From positions 204,031-240,478 of the forward strand of contig MNCI01011459.1 in assembly GCA_015680685.1 (NCBI GenBank): DNA of 36,448 nt. Reading direction: 5' to 3'. The notes below the pieces were generated by a model. The model did no database searches. It was not told where the DNA came from and saw nothing but the letters and a program-made list of their open reading frames with translations. The translations under genes were made by a program, and so were the position numbers. Of this stretch, positions 9,134 to 20,579 are shown piece after piece. Source of the DNA: Gnetum montanum. Lineage: Eukaryota; Streptophyta; Gnetopsida; Gnetales; Gnetaceae. Within the stretch, counting starts at the first letter, position 1; every line of letters begins with the position of its first letter.

Positions 9134-11119
9134 TTATTGAAATGGGGGATATCCCCCATAACTAATAATTTGACTATGGAAAGGATTAATAAATGAAAGA
9201 TAAGGATCCTTGCATGTTGGAAGTATTGGGGCTTGGCCATACTTATCCCCTCGGGGTTCAAACACTTGATTATAATAAGCATAGTGGGGCATTTTATGCG
9301 ATGTAGTTCCCAGATAACGAGTTAACCCACTATGATTTTTAGGACCGTTAGATGGTATGCAAGGATTAGGATGATGCCTCCCATGGTTGTGTTCATTGGG
9401 CCGTATGGTGGTTGGAGTGTTAGTTGGTGGTCATGATGAAGTTACATGAGGTGTTGGGTTTGAAGGGAAGGGTGAACCATAGTGTGGGACTTGTGCTGAG
9501 TTGGAAGATGCAGTGGCCACTGAATTATGTTGTACCTTCTTATGGCCGTGTTTAAAGAAGGGGTGCTTTGGATGTTGAGGAGGTTTCTCACTGCTGTTGG
9601 TAGCAGTAGCACAAGTGTTGTTCGTGGGTTGTTGCTGTGGCACAGACACCTTAGGAACAATTGGTGGCACTGTGGAAGGAGGGAAAGGATGAGAATGTTC
9701 AGAGTTAGGAGGAATATAAGCTGCATAAGGTGGCAGTTGTGTTGGAGGTATGGGCTAATAGTATTGTGGAGAATGGTATTGTGGTGAGATAGAGTATGCT
9801 GGTCCAAATGGAGAAACAGGATGTTGAATGTAATAATCATTTGAGTTCTAAAAATATGAAGGGTGCCTCCAGTCTAGTGGTGGTCTCCCCCATGACTGGG
9901 ATTGTTGCAACTATGATCGAACACAGTATCTCTGTACAAACTCTAGATGTAGTGTGCCTTCCCAATGCTCATATAAATGTAACAATATTGGGCATTGGCC
10001 TTTGGGGTGATCGTACAGGAATATGTTGCACTCATATGTATAATTGGTAGTTGAGCGCTTATTCCCTTCATTCTTTTTTTCCAAATGTCTACTATTTCTT
10101 CCTACTTCTTGGGATTTAAAAAATCTATTCCCAATGTTGTTGATATACTCTCCACACTTTTGATACATCCATTTCAACATCTTATTGATCTTTGCCTCGG
10201 CTTCTCCTAACGATTGTTGTATTGGCAAAGATGATGTTTCCACCTTGAGATTTGTTGATTTCTCCTTGTTATGATCATGGACCTTTGTTAAGTTAATATT
10301 TTGGTCTTGTTGATGTTTTTCAACACTCTCCCATCTAGCTAATTCTCCTTCTTCTTTTTCTAGCCACTTAATAAGCTCTTGGACTTGATGGTTTCGTAGT
10401 TCATATAATTGACCTTGGGCATATCTTCCTAAGGTCTCTCTTGTTTCATTACGTAGCCCACCAATGATATGGTACATTAGCCTTTCCTTGGAAAACCCAT
10501 GGCCTAGACAGTTGTTTAACAATGCATAATATCTTTCTAAGGCCATGTCCAAGGGTTCATGTTGTGCTTGTTTCCATCCTTGGATTTGTTTCCTCAAGGC
10601 TGACACTCTTGTGTAGGTTTGACATTTTTCATTAACGACTTCTACCATTGTTGACCAGCGTCATATTGAATTTGGTTTTAACGATCTATACCATACTTTT
10701 TCTTAGTCAACGAGTGTCATAGGAAAGATCTTAAGTTTTTGCCAACCGTTATCAATGTTGTTCCATGTGTAAGCATTGTAGAAGGCTTGTAAATGTTGGT
10801 ACGGATCTAAGTCGTAGCCTCCTGAAAATGTAGGAAAGTTGTTTAAATCAAGCCTGGGTAGTCGGCTCTCTTTACGATGCCTACATGAGATTCAAATAGC
10901 CTCTTCTATTTGCGTTAAGCTTGTAGTGGCCAGTGGGGGTTCATCATCATCAGGTAAGTTATGTCTTCGTGTGTTGTGATGACGTTGTTTTTGTTCATGT
11001 TTATAAGAAACTCCCACTTTAGGTTATATACTCCAATCTTCTTCATCATATAGTTCGTTGGTTCTCCAATGAACTTCCTCACTAAGTGTGGTGTTATTAT
11101 TATCTTGTAGGAGAGACAT
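9134..11119 (-). pseudogene. Gag of the Tat/Athila-like element, single frame with stops
   Basis: One reading frame of about 660 codons starts at the ATG at 11119 (MSLLQDNNNTT) and ends at TAA 9136-9134. It is interrupted by about eight in-frame stops but I see no frameshift. Blocks in order: an acidic N-terminus; a capsid-like core with LDLNNFPTFSGGY, LQAFYNAYTWNN, WQKLKIFPMTLVD, WYRSLKPNSI, LDMALERYYALLNNCLGHGF and YHIIGGLRNETRETLGRYAQG; a charged helical segment (about 10430-10120); a zinc-knuckle-like site CNIFLYDHPKGQC near 10030 whose second Cys is Phe; and a long Pro/Tyr/Gln-rich tail continuing past a stop at 9431. The protein would form the particle shell. The capsid blocks also recur in the plus-strand relic at 13309-15784, so the two elements are related. 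Confidence 0.8.
9142..9159. repeat. Perfect 18-bp palindrome
   Basis: ATGGGGGATATCCCCCAT is exactly self-complementary, again centred on GATATC. It lies inside the last codons of gag on the minus strand, so coding constraint and chance are possible explanations. Confidence 0.8.
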
Positions 11120-11244
11120 TGTTGTGATGTTGTGTGTGAATTATGTGTGACTTTTTAATAATTATTTCTTCTTCCTAAGAGATATATCATTAAGTCCTTA
11201 TACAGCAACCTTGTATGATATAACTAATCTAGATAACTAGCACC

Positions 11245-11263
11245 ATCCCTAGCAATGGCACCT
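11245..11263 (-). promoter_or_regulatory. Primer binding site, tRNA-Asp type, decayed
   Basis: One base inside the 5' LTR, the minus strand reads AGGTGCCATTGCTAGGGAT. The tRNA-Asp site known from Tat/Athila-type elements is TGGCGCCGTTGCCGGGGAT. They agree at 14 of 19 positions and four of the five differences are C-to-T or G-to-A. The position and the pattern of decay make this the reverse-transcription start site. Confidence 0.75.
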
Positions 11264-11978
11264 ATGATGAGTGGTGAGATACCCCTACATTCAACCATAC
11301 AAATATCAGCATTCTCACGCACGATCCGGTCGAACTCCGTAGACGAACTAGTTGTGACACCTAGATCGTTAACCTTAGGTCGCAGTTCGTTGTCTTCCCA
11401 CCTAGACTAGTATTTATATTTGTCAAATATGGTTTAGTCTAGAGTGAGGTGTATGATGTGTTCCTAATCTAACCACTACTCCTAAAGGTAATGGAAAATA
11501 ATATTAACTAAGCTAAGCTAGGAGGGAAACAGTAAGAAGATCTAATCTAGCCTAAATGCAATGAGTAGCCGATTCCTTGATCATCCATACACATCTTGGA
11601 CCTCGTGCACGACTACCACTAGGGTTACCAAGCACAGATCCTAGGTACACCACTGGGATACCAAGTAGTCACACTTAAATGCTCATAATCAAGTCGTACT
11701 CATTCTACGTTACTAGGAGTTTAAGGGTGAGTGAGAAAGCAATAAATAACAATTAAATAAATAACAAAGTGAATGCTGCAATGATGAAGTAATCTCGATC
11801 TTTATTACCGGTCATGTGCATGTCCAAGTACATCACACTCAAATAAAGAATGTCGTACAATTACATTCACCACACTGCAGGCAGACACAGGGAAAAATAA
11901 TCTATCTCTAGAGGTATCAAACTGCCAGAGCTTCGCTACTTCTACTCTATAATTGCCTAAACAAGGAAGAGCCGCTTC

Positions 11979-11989
11979 TTAGTTATAGA
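11979..11989 (-). promoter_or_regulatory. TATA box of the 5' LTR, mutated
   Basis: TCTATAACTAA on the minus strand aligns with TCTATAAATAA in the 3' LTR. This is the copy that would have driven the genomic transcript; the substitution weakens it. Confidence 0.5.
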
Positions 11990-12002
11990 CATTGCAGCAG
12001 AC

Positions 12003-12098
12003 TGCGATATCGTGTACGCGATATCGCAGGGAAGACGCGATATCGCGGGGGATGCGATATCGCAACGGACGTGATATCGCGGCCCATGCAATATCACA
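12003..12098. repeat. GCGATATCGC palindrome array, copy in the 5' LTR
   Basis: Seven or so GATATC-centred units include CGCGATATCGC twice and share the spacers GTAC, AGGGAAGA and GGGGGATG with the 3' LTR array. It is about 45 bases shorter because of fewer units, so the array has changed length since insertion. Confidence 0.85.
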
Positions 12099-12106
12099 TC
12101 CCATCA

Positions 12107-12111
12107 ATAAT
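12107..12111. repeat. Target site duplication (ATAAT), right copy
   Basis: Exact repeat of 3641-3645, directly after the terminal CA of the right LTR. Confidence 0.9.
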
Positions 12112-13308
12112 TTACTTTCCTTGTTATTTCCTTCTATGTACTTAGCTAATACTTTAATTCTAAAGTGTGCATTAAATATTTGGAATGAGTATGACCAATT
12201 CTAAGCATAAATAATTATCATTTGGTAATCCCAATAGTATTATCACTTGTTATGCTCAATAATAGGAACTTAATAACCTAGCAACAATTGCATAAGTTTA
12301 GAATGTGTATAGTAAATTGGAAATGGATGATTATTACTTGGGCTAATTTAGATGTTACTTTTTATTCCTAGATTAATTAGAATAAACTTCTATATTTTAA
12401 TATTATTTTATCATGACCACATAACATCAACAATCATATGTCTCAACTATACTCAACCATACAAATGAAGGCCAATACAAATATAATTGGAAAAACAATG
12501 ATCCACAATCAACATTTAGCTATCTGGAAGCTTCATTACTCCAATGTATGGATTATGGTTAGGTCACTTGTGAATGATTGTAATTTGTATGATTAAGTGT
12601 AGGGACTACATCACCACTCATCATTGACATCATTATCAAGGACTAGTACAAGTTTTCTATATTCATTAGCATTATAAGAAATCACTATTGAAATCTTCAA
12701 ATTTTATTTTTTAAAGAATATTAATATTTTATTAAGTCATATGCACTAATTAAAAATGGTTTCTTCTCACAAGAACAATATTTCATCTATTAATAATTCC
12801 ACAAAGGAAAATGACAAAAATAATCAAAATAAAGCTAATGTGCCATATCAAATCAAAGTGATCTATTCACATCTAAATCCTTATTATCTAGAGCTTGTCT
12901 TTATTCTTTATCAATATGAAAAAATGAGATGAAGAGACTTAAAATACAACATTGTGTTGCCACTTAATTATGTAAGTCCATAAATGCTCATGAGTTCATT
13001 AATAAAGGTTGGATTAGATGCTACTATCATTGACTACAAAATAGTTGATGAAATCTTCATGTTTTATCAATCCACTAAGATTCAACTTTGAAAAGACCAT
13101 TTCATAGAGGCACACCATGAGGTAGTTAAGGGAAAATGGACTACAATCTCATTAATTTCATAATCTAAGAAGGAGGATACTAATTACCATTCAGGAAAAT
13201 AACATTAGAATTCTCCCCTCTTCAATGCAAACAATGTAGCTAACACATAGTTATGCTCGACCTTGAGAAAAAACCTAAGGAAAGAGGAGAACACAATCCA
13301 ACACAAGG
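12112..13308. other. AT-rich flank between two elements
   Basis: Before the 8.46-kb insertion this was contiguous with the sequence ending at 3640. A short plus-strand frame opens at the ATG at 12756 (MVSSHKNNISSINNSTKEND) and runs 58 codons; it is Asn/Ser/Lys-rich, matches nothing I recognise, and is probably chance. No LTR or primer site for the downstream gag relic could be read. Confidence 0.3.
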
Positions 13309-15784
13309 ATGACCTTTAGGCCTAGGGCTTCCAATAGTTCACCAATAAATAATCAAATGGATCATGGTTGAAAAGAAATTTGATATAACTCTCTTAGTTC
13401 TTCATCTTCATCATTAAGCTCTAATGTGGATGAGCATGAATAAAAAAGAAGAGATCATGATAGATAATCTAGTGAAGATAACAAAAGAAACCATAATAGA
13501 AATAAAGGTAAAGATGATAATTATAATAGAGACTAAGATATATATCATGGGTAATAATATGATAAAAGGCATAGCAATTAGCATAGAAAGGATCATGGTC
13601 ATGATAGAGACCATTATGAACATGATACTTATAATGAACCCCTACTAGCAACAAGTATGATAAATATATGAAACATTTACATTTCCATCAAGCATTAGAG
13701 TGATAACTACATCAAGCAGTTTAACATGAACAATATTTCGAAGTTTGAAGGAGGCTACAAAGCAGATCTGCAACATCCTTTGCAAGCCTTTCATGATGTT
13801 TAAAACTTGTAAAACATAGAAAATAATTAGAAAATGCTTAAAATATTCTCTAAAACACACATCAAGAAAGTAAAAAGTTGCTACCAATCTTTGAAACTAG
13901 AATCCTTTAGAAGGTGGAGTATAATACTAGATCTATTCAATGATAAATACCAATCATACACCCAAGTATCCAACTTGAAAAAGTAAATTCAAGGATGAAA
14001 TAAGACAACCATAAATTCCATAATGTAGCCTTGGGCAGGTATTTATTGTTGCATGGGTGCTTAAGATATGGATTTTATCAAAGGGAAAATTTGAGATACA
14101 TCATAAATAGACTTAGAAACAAAATGGGTTCTATGCCCAAGGTAGACTATTAGTAATGAGTGTCCATCAAATTCAAATGCTAATAAACCAAGTGGCAAAA
14201 AATAAGGATGAACTTTAAAAAATAGATTTTGTTAAGGAGTAGAATAAAGATCCACCCCTTTATAAGAAGGATATTCATGCTTGTGAAAGAAGAAAAGATA
14301 AGGATCCAATGTAGAAGATTATTAAAAAAATGTTATCCATTCAAAAATTAGTTTTCTAAATAGTGGAAAATTTTGAGAAAATGTGGGACTATATTAATGA
14401 AAAATTTATAACTACACTCAAAATAGTAGAGGAGAAGATAGAAAAAACCCTTGCATAAAAGAAGGATAAGAAAAAGAGGAAAGAAATAGGAAATAACATG
14501 TACAAACATAAGGAAAGAGTTGTTACTTTGGAGGAGTTTACTAACTCAAATTTAACAAATGATGATGAATGTAACTTATGCTAATATGAGAATCTTAAGA
14601 GATATTACCCTATCATGTCACATTTACAAGGATCAATGGTGTATGCTTTGAACCACAAGCTCATCAAGAAGCAAATACTCAAGATATTATCTTATTCACA
14701 AGGAAATTACAAGTAATCCTACAACTAATAGTGCTATCCAAGTAGGGCTTCTCAACCAAATAGTAGCATTACTAATAGTGGAAGCATCCACATTCATGAG
14801 GGATTCTACCATCAAGATAGTAGTATCCTTATAGGTAGCTATATCCATGTAGATATTATGTCCAACAACCTATCTTTTCAAGTGGTGCAACCACTCAAAT
14901 CCATTCCTCCTACTACTACTATCTATCAGAGTACCACAAACCTTTCACTCCTAAAGTTGAATCATATGTCTACCCTTCTCATTAACCTTCCATGCATCAT
15001 CAACCATCACACACTTCTCTTTCTTTAGCATCACCCCTACAAATGCAAGGTAAGATACATTGACAACTGCATTAAAAGAATGCTACAAAAGCTATGATCA
15101 TGCAAGTGGACAATAGTTCAAGTATTCCAAGCACAATCCTCAAAAACAACCCTTCTTCAAACCTACCAATCCATCCAAACTAATGCAAGCATTAGAGGTT
15201 ATGGACCCCACATCAAATTCAATATTATCTAATCTCTTACATGAGCCACGTTCAAAATAAAACCAAAATGTAAAAATTATCACATTAAGCCATGTTTTCA
15301 TAGATTAGATAAAAGCATGTAGTCTTCTCAAAAAAAGAACATGTCCTAGAAGTCCCCTAATTTACTTACAAATTGTAGAAAATGTGCCATGTAAATCTCT
15401 ATTGGACTCAAGTTTAGGAGTCAACTTAATCTTGCAAGAGATGTACAAAGCTTAAAACTTGTTTCCACCCAAAAGTACAACATCAAGTTAGAGCTTGAAA
15501 ATTAGTCCATCACTATCTTGTTGAAACAAGTGAAGGACATTGTAACCTTCATTACTAAATGGTTCTACCTAGTAGATTTCCTAGTGATCAATATAGAGAA
15601 CAACAAGGTTGAATTCCCAATCATCATAGGAAAATTATTTCTTAGCATCATTAATGCTAAATTAGTTATTCAAGATATTTCTTTAGATATTTCCATGGAA
15701 AAGAAGCAAAGCATCATGAAAAATCAAAAAATTCTATGCATTACTTCCAATGATAAAGTGTGTAATTGTGGGATAAAAGTCTAG
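13309..15784 (+). pseudogene. Ty3/Gypsy gag-protease relic
   Basis: The frame starting at the ATG at 13309 (MTFRPRASNSSP) carries a Ser run and a His/Asp/Arg/Lys-rich stretch (13440-13620). Capsid blocks parallel to the minus-strand gag at 9134-11119 follow: NISKFEGGYKADLQHPLQAF near 13730, KMLKIF, FRRWSIILDLF and YQSYTQVSNLKK. After a Lys/Glu-rich helical region and a broken zinc site (ECNLC followed by YENLKRYYP, lacking the His and last Cys) comes a retroviral-type protease. Its active-site strand YLQIVENVPCKSLLDSSLGV is near 15370-15425, with the catalytic Asp at 15405 but the DSG glycine replaced by Ser. Its C-terminal half is the clean frame 15518-15784, with VDFLVI and the flap-to-loop block FPIIIGKLFLSIINAK. 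Stops and at least one frameshift (15460-15518) break it. Reverse transcriptase is not visible downstream. Confidence 0.65.
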
Positions 15785-15858
15785 AGCATAAAAATAACTA
15801 CTATAATATCTTACAAAAAACTTGAAAAATAAGTATGTATGCAAAAACATGTCTACAC

Positions 15859-15982
15859 TATGGATCATTGAACTTAGAAGGGGGGATGAATAAGTTCCCC
15901 AAATTAACACTTTTCAAGACAAAGCGCACACACCAAATTTAATGCAATTCCCCAAATTTGGTAGTCCACACTTGGAGGATAG
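15859..15982 (-). mobile_element. Outer Copia-family LTR, first part (minus orientation)
   Basis: Beginning TATGGATCATTGAACTTAG, this is the reverse complement of the last about 125 bases of the LTRs at 15983-17243 and 20580-21829. It breaks off at GGAGGATAG and resumes at 21830, because a later element of the same family inserted there. With 21830-22955 it forms one minus-oriented LTR. Neighbouring bases TACAC (left) and TCGAC (right of 22955) could be a worn target duplication, making it a solo LTR. Confidence 0.75.
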
Positions 15983-17243
15983 TGTGGAACTTTTGGTGTG
16001 TCAAAAGATTAAGTAAAATGGAGTCAAAGGTTGTTTGCATGTTTGTGTGATTGTTGTGTTTGTACAATTACATACATGGGAAACCAAGTTAAGCTGAAGA
16101 CTACATAGATGACAAGAAACAAACTAGTCTAGAGCTCAAAGGAGAAGGTCATCCACAAGGTTTCAAATGAATATGTAACATGGACAAGGATCAAATACTA
16201 TACAAACAAAGTTTTCATCATTAAAGCATGTGGTGGATCAAGGTTATGAACAAGGAATAATGAATTCAAAGGATAAAGAAAGTTGAATAAAGACATCTCT
16301 AGAAAACAGTAGACATCTTGGTAGAATTAGAGTAAACATAGGTAAAGATGTTTTCAAGACATAGCAGACATCTTCCATCAGGTAGAGACATCTTCCACTA
16401 GGCAAAGACACCTTCACAAAATAAAGGCTAGTTCCAGAAAGACATCTTCCATCAAATAGAAACATCTCCTAGAATGGAGATTTTAGAAAGATGTCTTTCC
16501 CAAACAAACACATCTTCCTATAATTCAAGGCAAATACAGAAAGACATCTCAAGCATGAACAAGACAACTTTCATAACTATTAGTGACCATTGCCTAGCTG
16601 TTGCATGAGTTCTAAGATGGATTTAGAAACATGATAGCTAAAATAAAATATCATATGCATTGGGAAATGAGCAAGCTATTGTGTAATCATTATGAAATCA
16701 TTTGTTTATCATTGTAATCTCTATTTCTCTTCATTATATCATCATTTGTTCATTGTAAAATGTGTTGTACCTAAAAATACAAGGATTAGTAAACTAAGTT
16801 GCATCTATCCCTTATAATTATTCTCTCTTATTTCCCTATGAGGTTGATGTGCTTCTTGTGAGAAGGCATCTTACTTGAGCTTGTCAAGATCCTACGAGAT
16901 TGAGTTGTTGGTGTTGTGGTATAACACTCCAAAGCAAAGCCCAATATTGTAAAGGTTGTGAAATACTTGAAACAACATTCCAAGCTTAATAGGACCTTGT
17001 AGGATTGAGTGGTTGGTGTTACAGCATAGCACTCTAGAGTAGGGCTTAAAGACTATACAAGTTGTAAATCCTTCAACCACATTTTACAAGCAAAAAAGTT
17101 CAAAGGTGTGCTAGAGATTTACCCTCCAAATGTGGACTACACAAGTTAGGGAACCATGTTAAATTTTGTGTGTATGCTTTTTTGTTATAAAATTTTAATT
17201 TGAAAAACTTATTCATCTCCCCTTCTAATTTCAACAATCCACA
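15983..17243 (+). repeat. 5' LTR of the Copia element
   Basis: It starts TGTGGAAC and ends AATCCACA, giving a 6-bp terminal inverted repeat TGTGGA/TCCACA. It aligns with 20580-21829. A cluster of GACATCT/AGATGTC motifs occupies 16290-16556, upstream of a weak TATA-like CATTATATCATC near 16731. The last 100 bases match the outer LTR at 15859-15982 in reverse complement. Confidence 0.85.
16290..16556. repeat. GACATCT motif cluster in the Copia LTR
   Basis: Six exact GACATCT words, often extended to AGACATCTTCC, plus one inverted AGATGTCT and several one-off variants, lie within about 270 bases. The same cluster is in 20886-21130 and, inverted, in 22380-22640. A similar cluster sits in the LTRs of the unrelated chromovirus at 26874-27060 and 33078-33290. 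Confidence 0.75.
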
Positions 17244-17245
17244 AG

Positions 17246-17257
17246 TGGTATTGAATC
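17246..17257 (+). promoter_or_regulatory. Primer binding site, initiator tRNA-Met type
   Basis: TGGTATTGAATC stands two bases after the LTR end. The common Copia site, complementary to tRNA-iMet, is TGGTATCAGAGC; nine of twelve positions agree. Position and similarity together support the call. Confidence 0.7.
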
Positions 17258-17298
17258 CTAGTACTCTTCTCTATAAGCATCAACTTCAAGAGTGAACA

Positions 17299-18967
17299 AT
17301 GGAGGGAACATCTTACACAAATCCATCCATGTTTAATAGATTCAACTTCACCTATTGGAAAGCTAGAATGTAATGCTTCTTCAAATCCATGGAATTTGAA
17401 GTTTTGGAGTCAATCCTTGAAAGCTACACTTTGCCTAACGATAGCTCCACCAGCATCATCAAGCCTCATAACAAATGGACACAAGAGGAAAAGGATAAGT
17501 TCATGTTTCATTTAAAAGAAAAAATTTATTTATATTATGCATTAAATAAATCTAATTTAATAGGATAGAAGGATGTATAATAGAAAAAGAAATTTGGAAA
17601 ACTTTAGAAGCTACTTATGAAGGAACATCTATTGTTAAGTAATCAAAATTACTAGTTTTACAAAGTGAGTAAAATAAACTCAAAATGAGAGAAGATGTGA
17701 AAATAAATAACTATTTTTCTAGAGATAATGATCTTGTTGTAGCTATTAGAGGAATAGGAAAGGATCTACCCAAAAGCAATGTCATCATCAAAATGATCAA
17801 AACTCTACAACCAGAGTTCAAACCAAAGGTGACAGCTATGGAGGAAATCAGAAATTTTTCAACTTTGAAATTTGAAGAACTTCACATTACTCTCATTATT
17901 TATGAAATGAATCTCATAAGTGAAGTAGCAATCCAAGAAAGACCTATTACTCTAAAAATTTCCTCCAAGGAGAAGGAGTCAAATGAGAATGATAAGGAGT
18001 GAAGATGAGATTGCACTTCTCTCAAGAAAATTATAACAATTGCTTACAAGAAGGAACAGGGAGCATCTCAACAAAGACCTAATCTTCTTAGAGGTAGAGA
18101 TAGAGGTAAAAAACTTTTAAATGCTTCTAACTTAGATTTCTCTTCTTTAGAATGTTGGATTTGTGGAGGATGAGGCCATATGGCCTTCAAATGTCCTAGT
18201 GATCCAAATGATAGCAAGGTTCAACAAAGAAATAGATCCAGTGATGAAGAACCAAAAAAGACAAACTTTTATACATGTTGATATGATAGTGAGAAAAGTG
18301 AAGAAGAAGCATGCAATTCTTCCAAAGATTCACATCTCATATGCATGGCACTTATAGATGAAAATTCCTCACATACAGCTAAACAAGATGGTAAGTGTGA
18401 CAAGAGGTATAGTGAATATAAAGAAGAAATTTTTCTTTTGCATCATTTGATTAGGAAGGTAAAGAAATTAGTACTTTCTAAGCTAGATGCTATTCATGCT
18501 AAAGTGAAAAAAGAAATATCATACATAAAAGCTGAGATTCAACAACTAACCTCTTTTAATAAGGATTGCAACAAGATTCAAGAAAGGAGACACCTAAAAA
18601 TCAACCAAAATCATTTAGAGGAAGCAACATATGAAAATTCAAGCTCAAACTCAAGCATAGTAAGGTTTGATAATTTTGATCATGAGGATAATACTTTATT
18701 AATGTGTAAAATTTGTGGTTTTAAGCAAACTCTTAACTATGATTATCAAAATAAGTTTAATTCTTGGTCTTGTTAAAAAGGCTTTAGTAAGAAAATTGTG
18801 CAAGTACCAATAAGTGAGAATGAAGAGAAGTGGAGTACTAAAAATAATGCAAAAAGTGATCAAGGGTTCTATCATAAAGAACATGAATAAATAGATACAT
18901 TTCATACATGGTCTAATGAAAGAGAACCCAAGGATGATGAGGTGCTTCATGATAGGGAACCTCACCT
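17299..18967 (+). pseudogene. Ty1/Copia gag (UBN2 type) with zinc knuckle, broken
   Basis: The ATG at 17299 opens MEGTSYTNPSMFNRFNFTYW, the typical N-terminal strand of plant Copia gag, followed by KSMEFEVLESIL. A frameshift near 17550 moves to a second frame, which runs to 18776. That frame contains EKEIWKTLEATYEGTSIVK and the well-preserved segment 17685-18002 (NYFSRDNDLVVAIRGIG, then PKVTAMEE), matching the UBN2/retrotran_gag family. The zinc knuckle at 18153-18194 reads C-W-I-C-G-G-stop-G-H-M-A-F-K-C: all four ligands are kept but a stop sits inside. A Lys/Glu-rich helical tail follows (18345-18776) with a second pair of cysteines, MCKICGF. The product would have packaged element RNA. No pol follows. 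Confidence 0.75.
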
Positions 18968-20564
18968 CAAACTCCATTGATCTTCTCTTCTCACTAACAA
19001 GCAAGGTAGGTAAAGGTAAGTCTCTATCCCTTTTCTTGCTAGTTAATAAAAATAGTCTTTCAGAAGTCCAAAAAAATTTGTATCTCATCTAAATCAAAAA
19101 TATGATTGAATAAGTACCTAGATCATCTCTTACATCCACTCATGATATTGATATAATTAGTTCTATAAAGACTTATAGTATAGTACTTGTAATGATTTCT
19201 TGTCTTGCATTCAATCTTACTTAATCTAAACTTCTTATGATGATCTAATATTTAGCTCATGTATTTTGTTATATCTTTTCTATTTATGAAATAAGATAGA
19301 TCCCTAAAAATTTTGTAAATATTGTGGTTGGGAAATATTAGTCTCCACATTGGATCTAAATAAGTGAACTTCAATTAAAATACTTTGATAATTTAAAGGC
19401 CAAAAAAAAATTGCACATGTGTAGGGGGAGCCTACTCATTATTCATCTTTATCTTAGAGGACACCATTGTATGGGTAGTCTTTGAAGACTTTAGCCAAGA
19501 AACACTGAAATGATATTCCAAAATGAGTAACGAAATGTCTTCACAAGGTATTTTTTTAATGGAATGGCAAAATCTTAAATGATTATGTTTGTTACATATG
19601 TGGACTTTAAGAGATATTTAATGATTAATCAGATATATATATATATATTTCTCTCTATCAACATGAGTTGTTTTTGCTAAGTGGTTGTGTTTGTTGTATT
19701 TCCTTGAACAAAAGGCAAAATATGCATGTTTCCCTCATGGCTCTCATATTCTATTGTTGACTTCTTTTTGGTTGAATCTAGAAATACAAGTTGCCATAAA
19801 ACCATTGTTTCTAATAGATAGGCTTCTTTTTCCTCCATGATCTATCTTTGGTCTTTAGAATCAATTTGTATTATTGGTCCTCATTGTTTTGAATTGATAG
19901 ACCACCCTTTCGATAATAAATCATAAGCTGAAGAAAGAAGTAGCTATTTTTTTTTTTGTAAAGAAAATAGTTGAGGTTATGAATAAGATCATGATTATTT
20001 TTGGGAAAATATCTACAATTTTGATTGAATAATCTATTAAATATTTTCCTTGAAATGAAAATTTTGGTATTTAGCATGGTTGGCTTCAAGTTATATATTA
20101 CTACATTCTCCTTATTATAAAAATATGTCCATTTTCTTTTATTGTTTTTTTACCAAGATGAATCATATTTGAATATTAAAAGAACCATGCACTACTAATG
20201 ACTTATTGATTTAGGCACAAGTTACTTGATCTTCAAATTTTATACTTCACTTCATGCTTTAAGTTTGAATATCACTTGGAAGGCTTGGATCAGTTCTTGA
20301 CATATTAAGGGGTACCTCTTCATGAATCTTAATGTTGAAAAACTTTTTCTTCTTAAAATTATTCTCTTGCTTCATTATATATTTTTTGGAATTATGTCAT
20401 GATGTTTGATTCTACATATTATCTAAAAACTACTATTCTTTTCTATATCTTTTTTGAACCAAGTTTGGGTACTTTATCCTTTTTTCTATTGTTCAAAAAA
20501 GGAGAGAGTAGTATGGTTATAATAGGATGATCACTAACCCATTTTCTTAAGCTTTGAACATCAC
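18968..20564. other. 3' interior of the Copia element, non-coding
   Basis: Where integrase and RT would be expected I see only AT-rich sequence with scattered stops in all frames. An (AT)n tract lies at 19633-19648, and GTAGGGGGAGCC near 19423 resembles an older purine tract. Loss of pol by deletion is the simplest explanation. Confidence 0.45.
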
Positions 20565-20578
20565 CAAAAAGGGGCAAA
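20565..20578 (+). promoter_or_regulatory. Polypurine tract
   Basis: AAAAAGGGGCAAAT ends one base before the TGTGGA of the 3' LTR, the expected place for plus-strand priming in a Copia element. Confidence 0.7.
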
Positions 20579-20579
20579 T

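Larger units (their letters stand above)
3646..12106 (-). mobile_element. Complete non-autonomous LTR retrotransposon, Tat/Athila-like Ty3/Gypsy, minus orientation
   Basis: Two long terminal repeats in the same orientation (3646-4510 and 11265-12106) are flanked by the 5-bp duplication ATAAT. Reading on the minus strand the order is: 5' LTR, primer site resembling the tRNA-Asp site of Tat/Athila elements, gag frame 11119-9134, about 1.7 kb without coding, then a TATA box with a palindromic array, a second ORF 7429-4678, a short purine tract and the 3' LTR. I find no protease, reverse transcriptase, RNase H or integrase motif on either strand. The element must have relied on pol from a relative (inference). 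LTR differences are mostly C/T and G/A transitions plus changed repeat number in the array, indicating an old insertion. Family assignment rests on the primer site and ORF2, since pol is absent. Confidence 0.85.
11265..12106 (-). repeat. 5' LTR of the 8.46-kb element
   Basis: It starts TGATGAGTGG, ends CCCATCA, and aligns with 3646-4510 over its full length with mostly transition differences. On the minus strand it opens with the GATATC array, then the (mutated) TATA box, and ends next to the primer site. Confidence 0.9.

Noticed and set aside
9442-9840. 132-codon minus-strand frame
   Set aside because: It is an alternative frame over the Pro-rich tail of gag; the gag frame fits the family composition and continues on both sides.
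13424-13654. Ile/Met-rich frames on both strands
   Set aside because: They are shadows of the His/Asp/Arg-rich gag stretch and reflect AT-rich codon bias.
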